DNA of 64,000 nucleotides from Maritimibacter sp. (GTDB lineage Bacteria > Pseudomonadota > Alphaproteobacteria > Rhodobacterales > Rhodobacteraceae): positions 1,488,001 to 1,552,000 of the forward strand of contig CP051232.1 in NCBI GenBank assembly GCA_017792445.1, read 5' to 3'. Positions 18,145 through 29,343 of the stretch are shown here, piece after piece; position 1 is the first letter of the stretch; every line of letters begins with the position of its first letter. The notes beneath the pieces are model-generated. The model saw only the letters and a list, made by a program, of their open reading frames with translations. It searched no databases and was not told the origin of the DNA. Position numbers and translations under genes: made by a program.

Positions 18145-19662
18145 TTACTGCAGGCGCTGCCCGTTGGCCGAGATTGCGCCGGTAGCGCCGTCAATTTCGA
18201 TCTCGGACACCAGCGAGTCCTCGCCTTCGCCGGGACGGGCGAAGAGACCCATCATCATGCGCGCGCCCATCGCCTGATCCTGCGGCAGCAGGCCCATCGC
18301 GACGAGGTTGTCGAGAAGCGCGTTCGCGCCGGTCAGTTGCAGGTTCAGACGGCCGGTCGGAGCCGGGACGCCGTCGAAGGTTTCAAGGTTGTTCATGTCG
18401 AAGGTGAAACCGCCGTTGCCGGTCAGATCCGCCCCCGCCACCTCAAGCTTCAGCTCGTTGACGTCCAGTTCGTGGATCTCGGCAGGCATTTCGGCGTCGA
18501 CCATTTCCATCGATTCCGGGTCGAACAGGTCGAACAGGAAGTTCGCCTTGCCGGCCAGATCCAGACGCAGCGTCGCCGGGTCATGCGGCAGCGCGCTGGA
18601 CGGGTCGATCAGACCCCAGATCATTTCGCTTACACCCAGCTCGTTCAGGGTCAGGGCAAAGGCGAAGTCCTGCGGCTCTTCGGATTTGGAGACCGGCGTG
18701 GTCAGGGCAAAGCCCATTTCCGCCATCGTCACCGCGACCTCGGGCAGCGGGATCTGAGCGCCCGACAGGTTCATCGCGATACCGGTGTTCGACACGTCGT
18801 AGGTCAGCGCCTCGGAGCTGAGGCCAACCGTCAGCGCACCGCTTTCGGCCGAGCCGTTCAGGTCGAAGCTGTCGTCCTTGTTGTCCAGAACGACCTCGTA
18901 GCTGCCGGCACCGTGGGTAACGGTGGTCATGCTCGACTGGCCATTGGCAAGAGCGGTCGACAGTTCCTTCACGCCTCCGGCCATCAGCGCAACCGAACCT
19001 TCGGATTCCATGCTGATATCGGCAAGCTCGGCGGTCATGTCGAAGGTGCCGTCGCCGCCGTCCGGCTCGTCCATATGCGCGACAAGGTTCATCGTTGCCG
19101 CGGTGACCTTGGACACGACGGATGCATCCGCGCCGGTCTCGTAAGAACCGGCCACGTCGGACAGGGTGACGTCCACGTCCAGTTCCATCTGCTCTTCATC
19201 GACGACAAGATCGCCGACCGAGATGGTGACGCTGCTGGCGTCGAAGTCGTAGTTCACGGCGTCCGGGTCGCCCGACGCGGTCAGGTTCAGACCCTCGTAG
19301 GCGATGTTCAACGACATCTCGACGGTCTCGCCGCCTTCTTCCGGCGTGACGTTCAGCATGACGTCGTAGCTCGGCGTCATCGTGATCGACACGGTGCCGT
19401 CGCCGTTCTCGGTAAAGACGACCTCGGGGATGGTGCCCGTCGCGCTTGCGTCGGTCGTCTCCATCGAAACGGCCATGTCGGTGACGGTAAGCGTGCCGCC
19501 GTCCTGAGTTTCGGAACCGGCGGTGAGGGTTTCGCCCATCTGCGTCGCCATCGACTGCCATGCGGCCCAGACGTCGGCGCTGGTCACATCGGCCTGCGCC
19601 GCGGACGTGCCGGCCGCAACCAGAATGCATGCGGTGCCGCTGAGGAGATGCCAGTGTTTCAT
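18145..19662 (-). CDS. DUF2125 domain protein, secreted (paralogue 2)
   Basis: 505 residues with a signal peptide (GTACILVAAGTSAAQA) and GGAAGGAA seven bases before the ATG. It is related along its whole length to the gene downstream. Shared features are the opening DVT..DVWA, the MIWGLIDPSSALPHDPATLRLDL block, a Leu-rich NALLDNLVAMGLLPQDQ helix and the ending GATGAISANGQRLQ. Very acidic overall. As with its neighbour, the family has no known function. Divergent from the SDR gene. Confidence 0.85.
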   Translation of the reverse strand: MKHWHLLSGTACILVAAGTSAAQADVTSADVWAAWQSMATQMGETLTAGSETQDGGTLTVTDMAVSMETTDASATGTIPEVVFTENGDGTVSITMTPSYDVMLNVTPEEGGETVEMSLNIAYEGLNLTASGDPDAVNYDFDASSVTISVGDLVVDEEQMELDVDVTLSDVAGSYETGADASVVSKVTAATMNLVAHMDEPDGGDGTFDMTAELADISMESEGSVALMAGGVKELSTALANGQSSMTTVTHGAGSYEVVLDNKDDSFDLNGSAESGALTVGLSSEALTYDVSNTGIAMNLSGAQIPLPEVAVTMAEMGFALTTPVSKSEEPQDFAFALTLNELGVSEMIWGLIDPSSALPHDPATLRLDLAGKANFLFDLFDPESMEMVDAEMPAEIHELDVNELKLEVAGADLTGNGGFTFDMNNLETFDGVPAPTGRLNLQLTGANALLDNLVAMGLLPQDQAMGARMMMGLFARPGEGEDSLVSEIEIDGATGAISANGQRLQ

Positions 19663-19777
19663 TTGTTTCCTTCCAGGAATAATTTGAATGATGCCAACTT
19701 CCTTTGGCTGGCAATCGGGGTCAAGCTAGGTCTTTTTTGAGGCAAGGTATTCCCGACCTGCTCAAAAAACGCATGAC

Positions 19778-19788
19778 AAGGAGGTGAT
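19778..19788 (+). promoter_or_regulatory. Full-length Shine-Dalgarno site of the SDR gene
   Basis: AAGGAGGTGAT is an uninterrupted 11-base match to the anti-Shine-Dalgarno tail of 16S rRNA. It is far longer than elsewhere in the window and lies only 3 bases before the ATG. Confidence 0.85.
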
Positions 19789-19791
19789 AGC

Positions 19792-20544
19792 ATGGATTTC
19801 AGCGGAAAAGCGGTGCTTATCACGGGCGCAAGCCGCGGCATCGGCGCCGCTGCGGCACGGGCCTTCGCGGGCGCCGGGGCCAAAGTGGCGCTGCTTGCGC
19901 GCACCGAGACAGAGATCGGCGTGCTTGCCGGAGAGATCGGGCCGTCGGCAATCGCGATCCCCTGCGACGTCAGCCGCTACTGGGAGGTCGAGACGGCGGT
20001 GAAGGCCACCGTGCAGGCCTTCGGCAGCCTCGACGTGGTAATCAACAATGCCGGCGTCATCGAACCCATCGCGCATATCGCCAAGTCCGACCCGGAAGGC
20101 TGGAGCCACGCCATCGACGTGAACCTGAAGGGTGTCTACCACGGCATGCGCGCGGCGCTGCCGGTGATGCTGGCCGCCGGTGGCGGCTCGATCCTGACGG
20201 TATCGTCGGGCGCGGCGCATCACCCGGTCGAGGCATGGTCGCACTATTGCGCGTCGAAGGCAGGCGCGGCGATGCTGACCCGGTCCGCCGATGCCGAGTA
20301 CCGGGGCCGTGGCATCCGCGCCATCGGGCTGTCGCCGGGCACCGTCGCCACCCAGATGCAGCGCGAGATCAAGGCCAGCGGCATCAATGCGGTCAGTCAG
20401 CTGGACTGGTCGGCGCATATCCCGCCCGAATGGCCCGCGAAGGCGCTGATGTGGATGGCGACACCCGAGTCAGACGACTGGCTGGGCGACGAGATCTCGC
20501 TGCGCGACGAGACGATCCGCGCCCGTCTGGGCCTGACCGCGTGA
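19792..20544 (+). CDS. Short-chain dehydrogenase/reductase
   Basis: 250 residues, classical SDR length. The NAD(P)-binding TGASRGIG is at residues 11-18, NNAG follows at about 85, and the catalytic YCASK at about 152. The Ser comes from TVSSGAA. A charged residue pattern after beta-2 (LLARTETE) favours NADP(H), but that is a guess. The gene overlaps the following crotonase-fold gene (stop TGA inside GTGA), so the two are translationally coupled and may act on one acyl or hydroxyacyl substrate. The exact substrate is unknown. Confidence 0.9.
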   Translation: MDFSGKAVLITGASRGIGAAAARAFAGAGAKVALLARTETEIGVLAGEIGPSAIAIPCDVSRYWEVETAVKATVQAFGSLDVVINNAGVIEPIAHIAKSDPEGWSHAIDVNLKGVYHGMRAALPVMLAAGGGSILTVSSGAAHHPVEAWSHYCASKAGAAMLTRSADAEYRGRGIRAIGLSPGTVATQMQREIKASGINAVSQLDWSAHIPPEWPAKALMWMATPESDDWLGDEISLRDETIRARLGLTA

Positions 20545-21149
20545 TCCGGCTGGACCGTGACGGCGGGCTGTGGACGGTCACGCTCGACCGGCCCGACAAG
20601 GCGAACGCGCTGACCGGCGCGATGCTGGGGGACCTGGCCGGCATCGCCTCGGACGCCGCGGGGAAGGCGCAGGCGCTGATCCTGACCGGCACCGGCAAGG
20701 TCTTTTCCGCCGGCGCCGATCTTGACGCGGCCCGCGCCGGGCTGGCCACCGATCCGGTGTGGGAACAGGTCTCGGGTGCCATCGCGGCGCTGCCCTGCCT
20801 GACCATCGCCGCGCTGAACGGAACGCTGGCGGGCGGCGCCTTTGGCATGGCGCTGGCCTGCGATCTGCGGATTGCCGTGCCGTCGGCCAAGTTCTTCTAC
20901 CCGGTGATGAAGCTGGGCTTCCTGCCGCAACCGTCGGACCCGGTGCGGCTGGCCGCACTGATCGGTCCGGCCCGCGCGAAGATGATCCTGATGGCGGGCC
21001 AGAAGATCACCGCCGACACGGCGCTAGCCTATGGTCTGGTCGAGGAACTGGCAGAGCCGGACGCGCTTTTGCCGCGCGCCCGGCAATTGGCGACCGACGC
21101 GCTGGCGGCAACGCCCGCGCATGCCGCCGCGATCAAGGGGATGATCTGA
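20541..21149 (+). CDS. Short crotonase-fold protein (enoyl-CoA hydratase/isomerase family)
   Basis: 202 residues from the GTG that overlaps the SDR stop; the frame upstream of it is a shadow of the SDR. The oxyanion-hole segments FSAGADL and NGTLAGGAFGMALACDLRIA are intact. The two Glu of true hydratases are absent by alignment: the E144 position is Val in FYPVMKLGF, and the E164 position falls in GPARAKMILMAG as Met. The usual C-terminal helices are also short (typical length about 260). It is therefore probably not a hydratase but an isomerase, hydrolase or decarboxylase of the family, or a degenerate member. It works with the upstream SDR by context. Confidence 0.82.
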   Translation: MIRLDRDGGLWTVTLDRPDKANALTGAMLGDLAGIASDAAGKAQALILTGTGKVFSAGADLDAARAGLATDPVWEQVSGAIAALPCLTIAALNGTLAGGAFGMALACDLRIAVPSAKFFYPVMKLGFLPQPSDPVRLAALIGPARAKMILMAGQKITADTALAYGLVEELAEPDALLPRARQLATDALAATPAHAAAIKGMI

Positions 21150-21156
21150 CTTCGGG

Positions 21157-21543
21157 TCAGACGCTTCGCTGCGCGGTCGGAGCTTTCACCGAGACCCATT
21201 CCCGCGCTTCCGCAACCTCGGCCAGACCGAACACCCGCGTCTCGATCGGAGAGATCACCGAAGCCGCCCCGGCAAACGGCGCCAGCCAGGGCAGGTCGGT
21301 CACCAGCGCGGCGCGGCGCAGCTTGCTCATCGTCTGCAACCCGGTCCACGCATGCCCTACGGCGGCGGGAAGGTTCACGAACCCGATTCCGCGCACGACC
21401 TTCATCACCGAGATCTCGCCCTGCTCGGCGATAAACGCTTCAAGCCGCGGCATGACCTCGTCGAAGTCCGCCTTGCCGACCGTCCCGTCGACCACGATCT
21501 CGAAATACCCGGCGTCCGGGTGTTCGACACAGGTTACGCTCAT
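21157..21543 (-). CDS. SpoIIAA-like (STAS-fold) protein
   Basis: 128 residues from the ATG at 21543, which overlaps the upstream stop (ATGA) and has GAAAGGTGG before it. The sequence shows the SpoIIAA-like pattern: a small beta-sheet start (YFEIVVDGTVGKADFDEVMPRLE), a lipid/ligand-pocket stretch (VVRGIGFVNLPAAVGHAW), then RRAALVTDLPW and a C-terminal EAREWV helix. Such stand-alone proteins have no fixed role in proteobacteria. Coupled to the MOSC gene. Confidence 0.8.
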   Translation of the reverse strand: MSVTCVEHPDAGYFEIVVDGTVGKADFDEVMPRLEAFIAEQGEISVMKVVRGIGFVNLPAAVGHAWTGLQTMSKLRRAALVTDLPWLAPFAGAASVISPIETRVFGLAEVAEAREWVSVKAPTAQRSV

Positions 21544-22094
21544 GTTTCCACCTTTCTCACGCTGTCGCCCACGGACACGGTGCCGTCCCGGACCACCCGC
21601 CCGTATATCCCCCGCAGCCGCAGATCCCTGCCGCGCCCGGTGTTCACGAACACGCAGGCATCGCGCCCATAGCGGTCGATGAAGCCCTGACAGCCGTTGT
21701 GCGGCTCTTCGGTGATCACGATCTCGGCCGAGCCCATCGCCAGCCTTGTTCCCGGCGGGCAATTGCCCGGCGACAGGTCCATATCGATGAACAGGTTGTC
21801 TCCCGCAGGCCCCCAGTTCGCCGTGTCCGGCCCGGCGATCGCCTCGATCACGCGGGCGGGCATCAGGCAGATCTGAACGTCAGGATGCGGCGCGCCGTCC
21901 TCGGTCTCGCGCCAGCAGCCCTTTGACCAGTGATCGCCGTGCATACCGGCGGCAAGGCTCATCGCGTTCGACCCCGGCATCTCGCGCGCGCCCTTCTCGG
22001 GGCGGACCACGATGGCGCGGATGGTCCCCTCTGCCGGGGCGGCTTCTATCCGCGGCAGCGCCGCCTGCAAGTCGTCCATCGTGGCATGAGCCAT
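21540..22094 (-). CDS. MOSC domain protein
   Basis: 184 residues from the ATG at 22094, which has GGAGG just upstream; a start 27 bases earlier lacks one. The MOSC core is clear: IRAIVVRPEKGAR, GMHGDHWSKG, GPAGDNLFIDMDLSPGN, EEPHNGCQGFIDRYG with the conserved Cys, and GIYGRVVRDG. MOSC domains are known from molybdenum cofactor sulfurase C-termini and YiiM/YcbX-type proteins that handle Mo-bound sulfur or N-hydroxylated substrates. The Mo-hydroxylase at the window's left end could be a client, but distance makes that speculative. Confidence 0.88.
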   Translation of the reverse strand: MAHATMDDLQAALPRIEAAPAEGTIRAIVVRPEKGAREMPGSNAMSLAAGMHGDHWSKGCWRETEDGAPHPDVQICLMPARVIEAIAGPDTANWGPAGDNLFIDMDLSPGNCPPGTRLAMGSAEIVITEEPHNGCQGFIDRYGRDACVFVNTGRGRDLRLRGIYGRVVRDGTVSVGDSVRKVET

Positions 22095-22148
22095 GCGCGC
22101 CTCCGTGTTTGATGTCACCATGCAGCCCTTCGCCGCATCCGCAACCCC

Positions 22149-22463
22149 TCAGCGCCGCGCCCGGCGCTTTCCGGGGGTCTTCGAATGGAAGTCCGGCGGC
22201 CGCTTGCCGACCCATGCGATGAACTTCGCCAGACGCGGATGCGCCCGCAGCGCCTCGGGCGTCGCATAGCTGCGCGCCAGCTCGGCCTCGGTCAGGGTGG
22301 CGTGGATCTCGTTGTGGCAGATCTGGTGCAGCAACACAGTCTCGCCCCCCTTGCCGCCGCGCAGTTTCGGCACAAGATGGTGCAGGCTTTGCTTCGCCCA
22401 CGGCGGAACCACTCGCCCGCACAGGGCGCAGACCGGCCAGTCGTCTTGTCCTTCGTCGCTCAC
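22149..22463 (-). CDS. HNH endonuclease domain protein
   Basis: 104 residues from a GTG start. C12 and C15 in VCALCGR, then H28-H29 in SLHHLVPKLRGGKG and HQICHNEIH form an HNH/zinc-finger nuclease core of the McrA/CRISPR-independent type. The C-terminal half is basic (WVGKRPPDFHSKTPGKRRARR). Stand-alone HNH proteins of this size are common in alphaproteobacteria; the target is unknown. Its start is only 41 bases from the divergent flavoprotein start, so they share a control region. Confidence 0.85.
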   Translation of the reverse strand: MSDEGQDDWPVCALCGRVVPPWAKQSLHHLVPKLRGGKGGETVLLHQICHNEIHATLTEAELARSYATPEALRAHPRLAKFIAWVGKRPPDFHSKTPGKRRARR

Positions 22464-22504
22464 GGTGCCAGAGGATGGCGCGAAACCAGCGACAGGCAAG
22501 CGTG

Positions 22505-23689
22505 ATGACCAAACCCACCGCCCTCGTGATCGGCGCCGGCCCCGCCGGGCTGATGGCGGCTGGCGAACTGGCATCGGCAGGCATCGCGGTAGCGGTGGCC
22601 GAGGCGAAGCCGTCGGTCGCGCGGAAATTCCTGATGGCGGGCAAGTCCGGGCTGAACCTGACCAAGGCCGAGGACCCGGCAAGCTTCCGCGCCGCCTATG
22701 GCGAGGCCGCCGACTGGCTGGCGCCGATGCTCGACGCCTTCGGACCTGACGCGGTACAGGACTGGGCACGCGCGCTGGGACAGGACCTGTTCACCGGCTC
22801 CACCGGGCGCGTGTTCCCAAAGGCGATGAAGGCCTCGCCCCTGCTGCGCGCATGGCTTGCAGGCCTTGCCGCGCAAGACGTCACGATCCGAACCCGCTGG
22901 CGGTGGACCGGCTGGGAAGGCCACACGCTGACCTTCGACACCCCGGACGGCCCGAAGCGCCTGACGCCCGACGCAACCGTGCTTGCCCTGGGCGGTGCAA
23001 GCTGGTCGCGGCTTGGCTCGGACGGAGCCTGGGCGCCGTGGCTGGACGCCAAGGGCGTCGACCTCGTGCCCTTCGCCCCCGCCAACGCCGGTCTTCGCAT
23101 GGACTGGTCACAGCACATGGCGCGCCACTTCGGCACACCGGTGAAAGGCGTGCGACTGTCCGCCGGCGGCAGCGAAACGCGGGGAGAGTTCGTCATCTCG
23201 GAGCGCGGCCTCGAAGGCGGCGCGATCTATGCCCTCTCGCGCGCCCTGCGCGACGGCGCACCGCTGGTGGCCGACCTGAAGCCCGACGTCGCGCGCGACC
23301 GCCTCGCCGCCCGGCTCGCGCGGCCCTCGAAAGCCTCGGCCTCGAACCGGCTCCGCAAGGACGCGGGCCTTTCGCCGGTGCAGATCGCCCTGCTGCGCGA
23401 GGCGCTGCCGGACCTTCCGTCCGGTGACGACCTCGCGAAAACCATCAAGGCGCTGCCGATCCCGCATGCGGGCCTGCGCCCGCTGGACGAGGCGATCTCG
23501 ACCGCCGGGGGCATCGCAAGGTCGGCACTGGACGACGGCCTCATGCTGCGCACCCTACCCGGCACTTTCGCCGCGGGTGAGATGCTGGATTGGGAGGCGC
23601 CGACCGGCGGCTACCTTCTTACCGCCTGTTTCGCCACCGGCCGCCATGCCGGTCGCGCCGCGGCAGACTGGATCGGCCGACACACCTGA
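22505..23689 (+). CDS. NAD(P)/FAD-dependent oxidoreductase (BaiN/HI0933-type flavoprotein)
   Basis: 394 residues from the ATG at 22505. The N-terminal dinucleotide-binding GAGPAGLMAAGELA is followed by KFLMAGKSGLNLT, the family signature (GKSGLNLT/GGGRCN type). ALGGASWSRLGSDG comes mid-chain, and the C-terminus GEMLDWEAPTGGYLLTACFATGRHAG closes the FAD site. This is the conserved flavoprotein family often called TIGR03862 or HI0933-like. The substrate is unknown in most members; BaiN reduces bile-acid intermediates. A dispersed GC-rich repeat follows the stop. Confidence 0.9.
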   Translation: MTKPTALVIGAGPAGLMAAGELASAGIAVAVAEAKPSVARKFLMAGKSGLNLTKAEDPASFRAAYGEAADWLAPMLDAFGPDAVQDWARALGQDLFTGSTGRVFPKAMKASPLLRAWLAGLAAQDVTIRTRWRWTGWEGHTLTFDTPDGPKRLTPDATVLALGGASWSRLGSDGAWAPWLDAKGVDLVPFAPANAGLRMDWSQHMARHFGTPVKGVRLSAGGSETRGEFVISERGLEGGAIYALSRALRDGAPLVADLKPDVARDRLAARLARPSKASASNRLRKDAGLSPVQIALLREALPDLPSGDDLAKTIKALPIPHAGLRPLDEAISTAGGIARSALDDGLMLRTLPGTFAAGEMLDWEAPTGGYLLTACFATGRHAGRAAADWIGRHT

Positions 23690-23701
23690 CCCCGGCCCGC
23701 C

Positions 23702-23761
23702 CTTCTTCTCTTTCGAAATACCTCGGGGGAGCCGCGCAAAGCGCGGCGGGGGCAGCGCCCC
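23702..23761 (+). repeat. Dispersed intergenic repeat, copy A
   Basis: The head CTTCTTCTCTTTCGAAATAC plus CTCGGGGGA is followed by GCCGCGC-AAA-GCGCGGC and a GGGGC-AGC-GCCCC hairpin. It lies between two convergent genes. Related copies are at 26076-26137, 34082-34152, 43624-43687 and 43696-43743. Confidence 0.75.
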
Positions 23762-23774
23762 AAACCCAGCCCCG

Positions 23775-24359
23775 TCAGGACCCCAGCGCGCGCCGGAACG
23801 CGGGGCGCCCCAGCATCCTGTCGCGGTAGTCCGCAACCGCGCCGTCCGGCTCCGGGAACTTCGCCGCCCGCGCCCAGCTCAGGCAATGCGCCGCAACGAT
23901 GTCGGGCACCGTCATCGTGTCGCCCATCAGGAACGGGCCGGCGATGCGCGCGGCAAGGCGGTCCAGCGAGCGGGTGTATTCCCATCGCAGGCTCTCTTTC
24001 ACCTCCGGAACCCGGTGTTCTTCGGGCAGGGCGAAGGAATGCCGCGCGGCGGTCCACAGAAGCGCGTCCATCTCGTCCAGCACGAAGTGGGTGGCGCCGT
24101 CCTGCCGCGCGCGCTCCAGCGTTCCGGCAGGGAAGGTCAGGGCGTTGTGGCGGTCGGCAAGGAACTGCAGGATCGCGGTCGAATCGGTCACCGCCGTGCC
24201 GTCCACCAGCAGGACCGGGATCTTGCCCGAGGGGTTATGGCGCCGCGCCTCTTCGGACTGCGGCCCGGCGTCGATCCGGTCATAGCGCTGGCCGATCTCT
24301 TCCAGCATCCACAAGACCCGCAGCGCGCGGCTGCGCACCGATCCGATCACCGTGTACAT
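23775..24359 (-). CDS. Glutathione S-transferase family protein
   Basis: 194 residues. The thioredoxin-fold N-terminal half (YTVIGSVRSRALRVLWMLEE, NPSGKIPVLLVDGTAVTDSTAILQFLAD) carries the GSH-binding cis-Pro (KIPVL) and the ES/DS motif (TDSTAI). The helical C-terminal half has DTMTVPDIVAAHCL, the N-capping box region. Substrate unknown. It is separated from holA by 25 bases on the same strand. Confidence 0.92.
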   Translation of the reverse strand: MYTVIGSVRSRALRVLWMLEEIGQRYDRIDAGPQSEEARRHNPSGKIPVLLVDGTAVTDSTAILQFLADRHNALTFPAGTLERARQDGATHFVLDEMDALLWTAARHSFALPEEHRVPEVKESLRWEYTRSLDRLAARIAGPFLMGDTMTVPDIVAAHCLSWARAAKFPEPDGAVADYRDRMLGRPAFRRALGS

Positions 24360-24384
24360 CCTGCGTCCTCCCCCTGTTCCCGTT

Positions 24385-25416
24385 TTATCGGCGCGCCGCG
24401 CCCAGCATCGACAGCCGGATCAGCGTCCGCTCCACCAGCGCCATCGCGGGCGCGCGTTGCTGGGCGGATCGCAATTGCAGGTCGGTGTCGGTCAGCATTT
24501 CCAGCGCCTGCGCCAGACGGGCCGCGCCCCAGCCCTGCGCCTGCCGCTGCATCCTGTCGCGGCGGGGCCCGAACACCGGTGGGCGGGCGCGGGCGATGCC
24601 GGCGCTGGGGCCGCCCGGGTCCGACGCGGCGGCGTAGAGCGTGCGGAAATGGCGCGTCGCGCCGATCACAAGCCCGACGGGCTGCACGCCCTGCCCTTCC
24701 AGCTTCTGCATCAACGGCCCGATCTCGCGCGTGCGGGCCTCGGCGACCACGTTCAGCACATCGTCCATCGCGGCCTCGGTCGTGGCGGGGGCGCAGGCGG
24801 CGACATCCTCGGGCATCACGGGGTCCGGATCGTCCAGCTTGTACAACGCCAGCTTCTCGATCGTCTGGCGCAGGTCGCCGGGGTCCAGCACCCGCGACAG
24901 GGCGACGATGTCGGTCATCGCATCGCCTCCGATCTTGCCCAGCCCAGCCTTGGACAGCTCCGCTTCCAGCTCTTCGCGGCTGGGCGGGTCGTTGTAGATG
25001 CCGACGGCAAAGCCGGACTTCATTCCTTCGAACAGCTTGCGCAGCGCCGACTTCGCGGTCAGCGATCCGGCTGTCACGACGACATGGGCGTCCCCGGTGC
25101 GCCAGTCCTCCAGCGCGGCGGCAATGGTCTTGGCCAGCCCGTCGCCCGCCTCCTCGACGAAAACGGCGCGGGGGCCCGGAAAGAACCCCGTCTCGCGGAC
25201 CGCATCCGCCAGAAGGGCCGCGTCCTTGCGCAACTCGGACGCCGGGATGCGGGTCAGGCGCATCTCTTCCTCGCCCTGCGGACCGACGAGAGACGCGACA
25301 AGCTGCTGGCGCTTCAGCGCAACGCGCATCGCGTCCTGCCCGTAGATCAGCGTGGCGCAGCTGTTCGGGTCGGGTTTCGAGAAATGGCTGGCGGCGTCCC
25401 GGGTGGAAAGCTTCAT
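24385..25416 (-). CDS. holA: DNA polymerase III delta subunit
   Basis: 343 residues, normal length. Alphaproteobacterial HolA pattern: start MKLSTRDAASHF, LIYGQDAMRV, RLTRIPASEL, AVFVEEAGDGL, and the clamp-loader core FAVGIYNDPPSREEL ... DPGDLRQTIEKLALY. The subunit opens the sliding clamp. The ATG overlaps the lptE stop by 4 bases, giving the leuS-lptE-holA order seen widely in alphaproteobacteria. Confidence 0.95.
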   Translation of the reverse strand: MKLSTRDAASHFSKPDPNSCATLIYGQDAMRVALKRQQLVASLVGPQGEEEMRLTRIPASELRKDAALLADAVRETGFFPGPRAVFVEEAGDGLAKTIAAALEDWRTGDAHVVVTAGSLTAKSALRKLFEGMKSGFAVGIYNDPPSREELEAELSKAGLGKIGGDAMTDIVALSRVLDPGDLRQTIEKLALYKLDDPDPVMPEDVAACAPATTEAAMDDVLNVVAEARTREIGPLMQKLEGQGVQPVGLVIGATRHFRTLYAAASDPGGPSAGIARARPPVFGPRRDRMQRQAQGWGAARLAQALEMLTDTDLQLRSAQQRAPAMALVERTLIRLSMLGAARR

Positions 25417-25922
25417 TTCCGCCAGTCCGGCGCGGTGGCGATCAGTTCGGTCACCAACTGGTCGGCAAGGATGACCATCAGCCGCTCATAAGCGTCCTCG
25501 GTGGCCGAGATCTCGCCGATGATCGAGCCGGTGGCGGAATAGCCCGTGAAGTTCTCGACCTTGCCCTTCGCCAATTCGGCGTCGGTGACGCGGTCCTTCA
25601 GGGTATAGTCGATGCGGCCCAGCACGTTGTAGCGGGTCGTGGCGCGTTCGGTGGTGATGCCGACACCGTCCTCGCGCACCGAGATGGTGTAGTCGAGCAG
25701 GTAGGGTGCGGCCTCTGGCAGACCCAGCCGATCTTCCATCCGCGCCACGAAGACAAAGGCCTTCCGGTCTCCGGGATCGGCGACAAGGATCTCTCCGCGC
25801 AGTCCTTCCGCCTGACCGCCGGGACCGAACACCGGGGTAAAGCCGCAGGCGGAGAGGGCCAGCGCGCCAACAAGCGCGATCATGCCTCGGCGGGAAACGG
25901 TCTGGTTCGGGGAAAGCGTCAT
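25413..25922 (-). CDS. lptE: LPS-assembly lipoprotein LptE
   Basis: 169 residues from the ATG at 25922; a start at 25955 is possible and neither has a clear Shine-Dalgarno. Lipoprotein signal GMIALVGALALSAC, with lipidated C26 followed by GFTPVFGPGGQAEGLRG, is typical of LptE. The mature part is the alpha/beta LptE fold (RYNVLGRIDYTLKDR, FTGYSATGSIIGEISATEDAYERL). It plugs the LptD barrel that inserts lipopolysaccharide in the outer membrane. Located between leuS and holA as in relatives. Confidence 0.92.
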   Translation of the reverse strand: MTLSPNQTVSRRGMIALVGALALSACGFTPVFGPGGQAEGLRGEILVADPGDRKAFVFVARMEDRLGLPEAAPYLLDYTISVREDGVGITTERATTRYNVLGRIDYTLKDRVTDAELAKGKVENFTGYSATGSIIGEISATEDAYERLMVILADQLVTELIATAPDWRK

Positions 25923-26075
25923 CGCAGGGTCCGGTCGGTCAGTCCTGATTGTCATGCGTCTCGCCGGGCCCGGACGGCAGGGCCGGTGGCGGTCACAATC
26001 GCCCTGCGGGGGGCGAATGACAAGCGGTTGCTTCACCCGCGCCAGCCGGTGGCGCGGCGCTTGCGGGAACCGGGG

Positions 26076-26137
26076 AGGGGGCTCTGCCCCCGTCGCGCGC
26101 CGCGCGACTCCCCCGAGGTACTTGGAAAGAGAAGAAG
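26076..26137 (-). repeat. Dispersed intergenic repeat, copy B
   Basis: Read on the minus strand: CTTCTTCTCTTTCCAAGTAC, CTCGGGGGAG, a short GTCGCGCGGCGCGCGAC hairpin, then GGGGGCAGAGCCCCC. It starts 8 bases past the leuS stop, in the leuS-lptE gap. Confidence 0.75.
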
Positions 26138-26144
26138 GGGCCGG

Positions 26145-28718
<2,574 letters not shown>

Positions 28719-28806
28719 TGCGCGGGACTTCCTGTTCACCAAAGAAAACGCCGGGCGATCCGGCCCGGCGTTGATACTTTGGTCAGACTCTGGGGTCTAG
28801 GGCGGA

Positions 28807-29343
28807 TCAGAGGTTGCTGTCGCGCACCCGAAGCTGCCGCGCACGGGTCAGAATCGCGTCTTCGATGGCGCGCACCGTTGCGGGATCGGCCGGGCCCGAC
28901 TGGGTGTTCAGCGCGACGGTCAGCGACCGGGCGTCCAGCGCCGGGTCCTGCACATAGATCGTCGCGCGATAGGCGCGTCCGCCGCCGGGCGGGCGGCCAT
29001 AGCCGGTGACGATCACACCCGAGAACGGGTCCGCACCCTCGATCGGCAGGAAGGACAGAACATCCAGCGCGGCGTTCCAGATATACTTGTTCACCTCAAC
29101 GGTGACATTGGGATCGTCGGAATTGGCGCCGAACAGGTCCCAGATGGTGCCACGCTCTTCGCGCTCCCGATTCTCGATCTCGATCGGAGAATTCTGCCGC
29201 TGCTCCATTACAGCGTCGCTGACGGGACCGTCCGCGCCGTCCCCGAACACACCGTTGCCGACGCCCGCGGTCCCGCCGCACGCCACCAGAAGCGGCGCAC
29301 CAACAAGAATGCCGAGAGCTTTCAACGGTTTGAAATAGGTCAT
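28807..29343 (-). CDS. DUF3576 lipoprotein
   Basis: 178 residues from the ATG at 29343. Lipoprotein signal LGILVGAPLLVAC followed by GG. The mature part contains GTIWDLFG ... VEVNKYIWNAALDVLSFLPIEGADPFSGVIVTGYG, the hallmark block of DUF3576, a conserved alphaproteobacterial periplasmic family of unknown role. It stands just upstream of leuS on the same strand with a 90-base gap, so it may be transcribed with it. Confidence 0.9.
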   Translation of the reverse strand: MTYFKPLKALGILVGAPLLVACGGTAGVGNGVFGDGADGPVSDAVMEQRQNSPIEIENREREERGTIWDLFGANSDDPNVTVEVNKYIWNAALDVLSFLPIEGADPFSGVIVTGYGRPPGGGRAYRATIYVQDPALDARSLTVALNTQSGPADPATVRAIEDAILTRARQLRVRDSNL

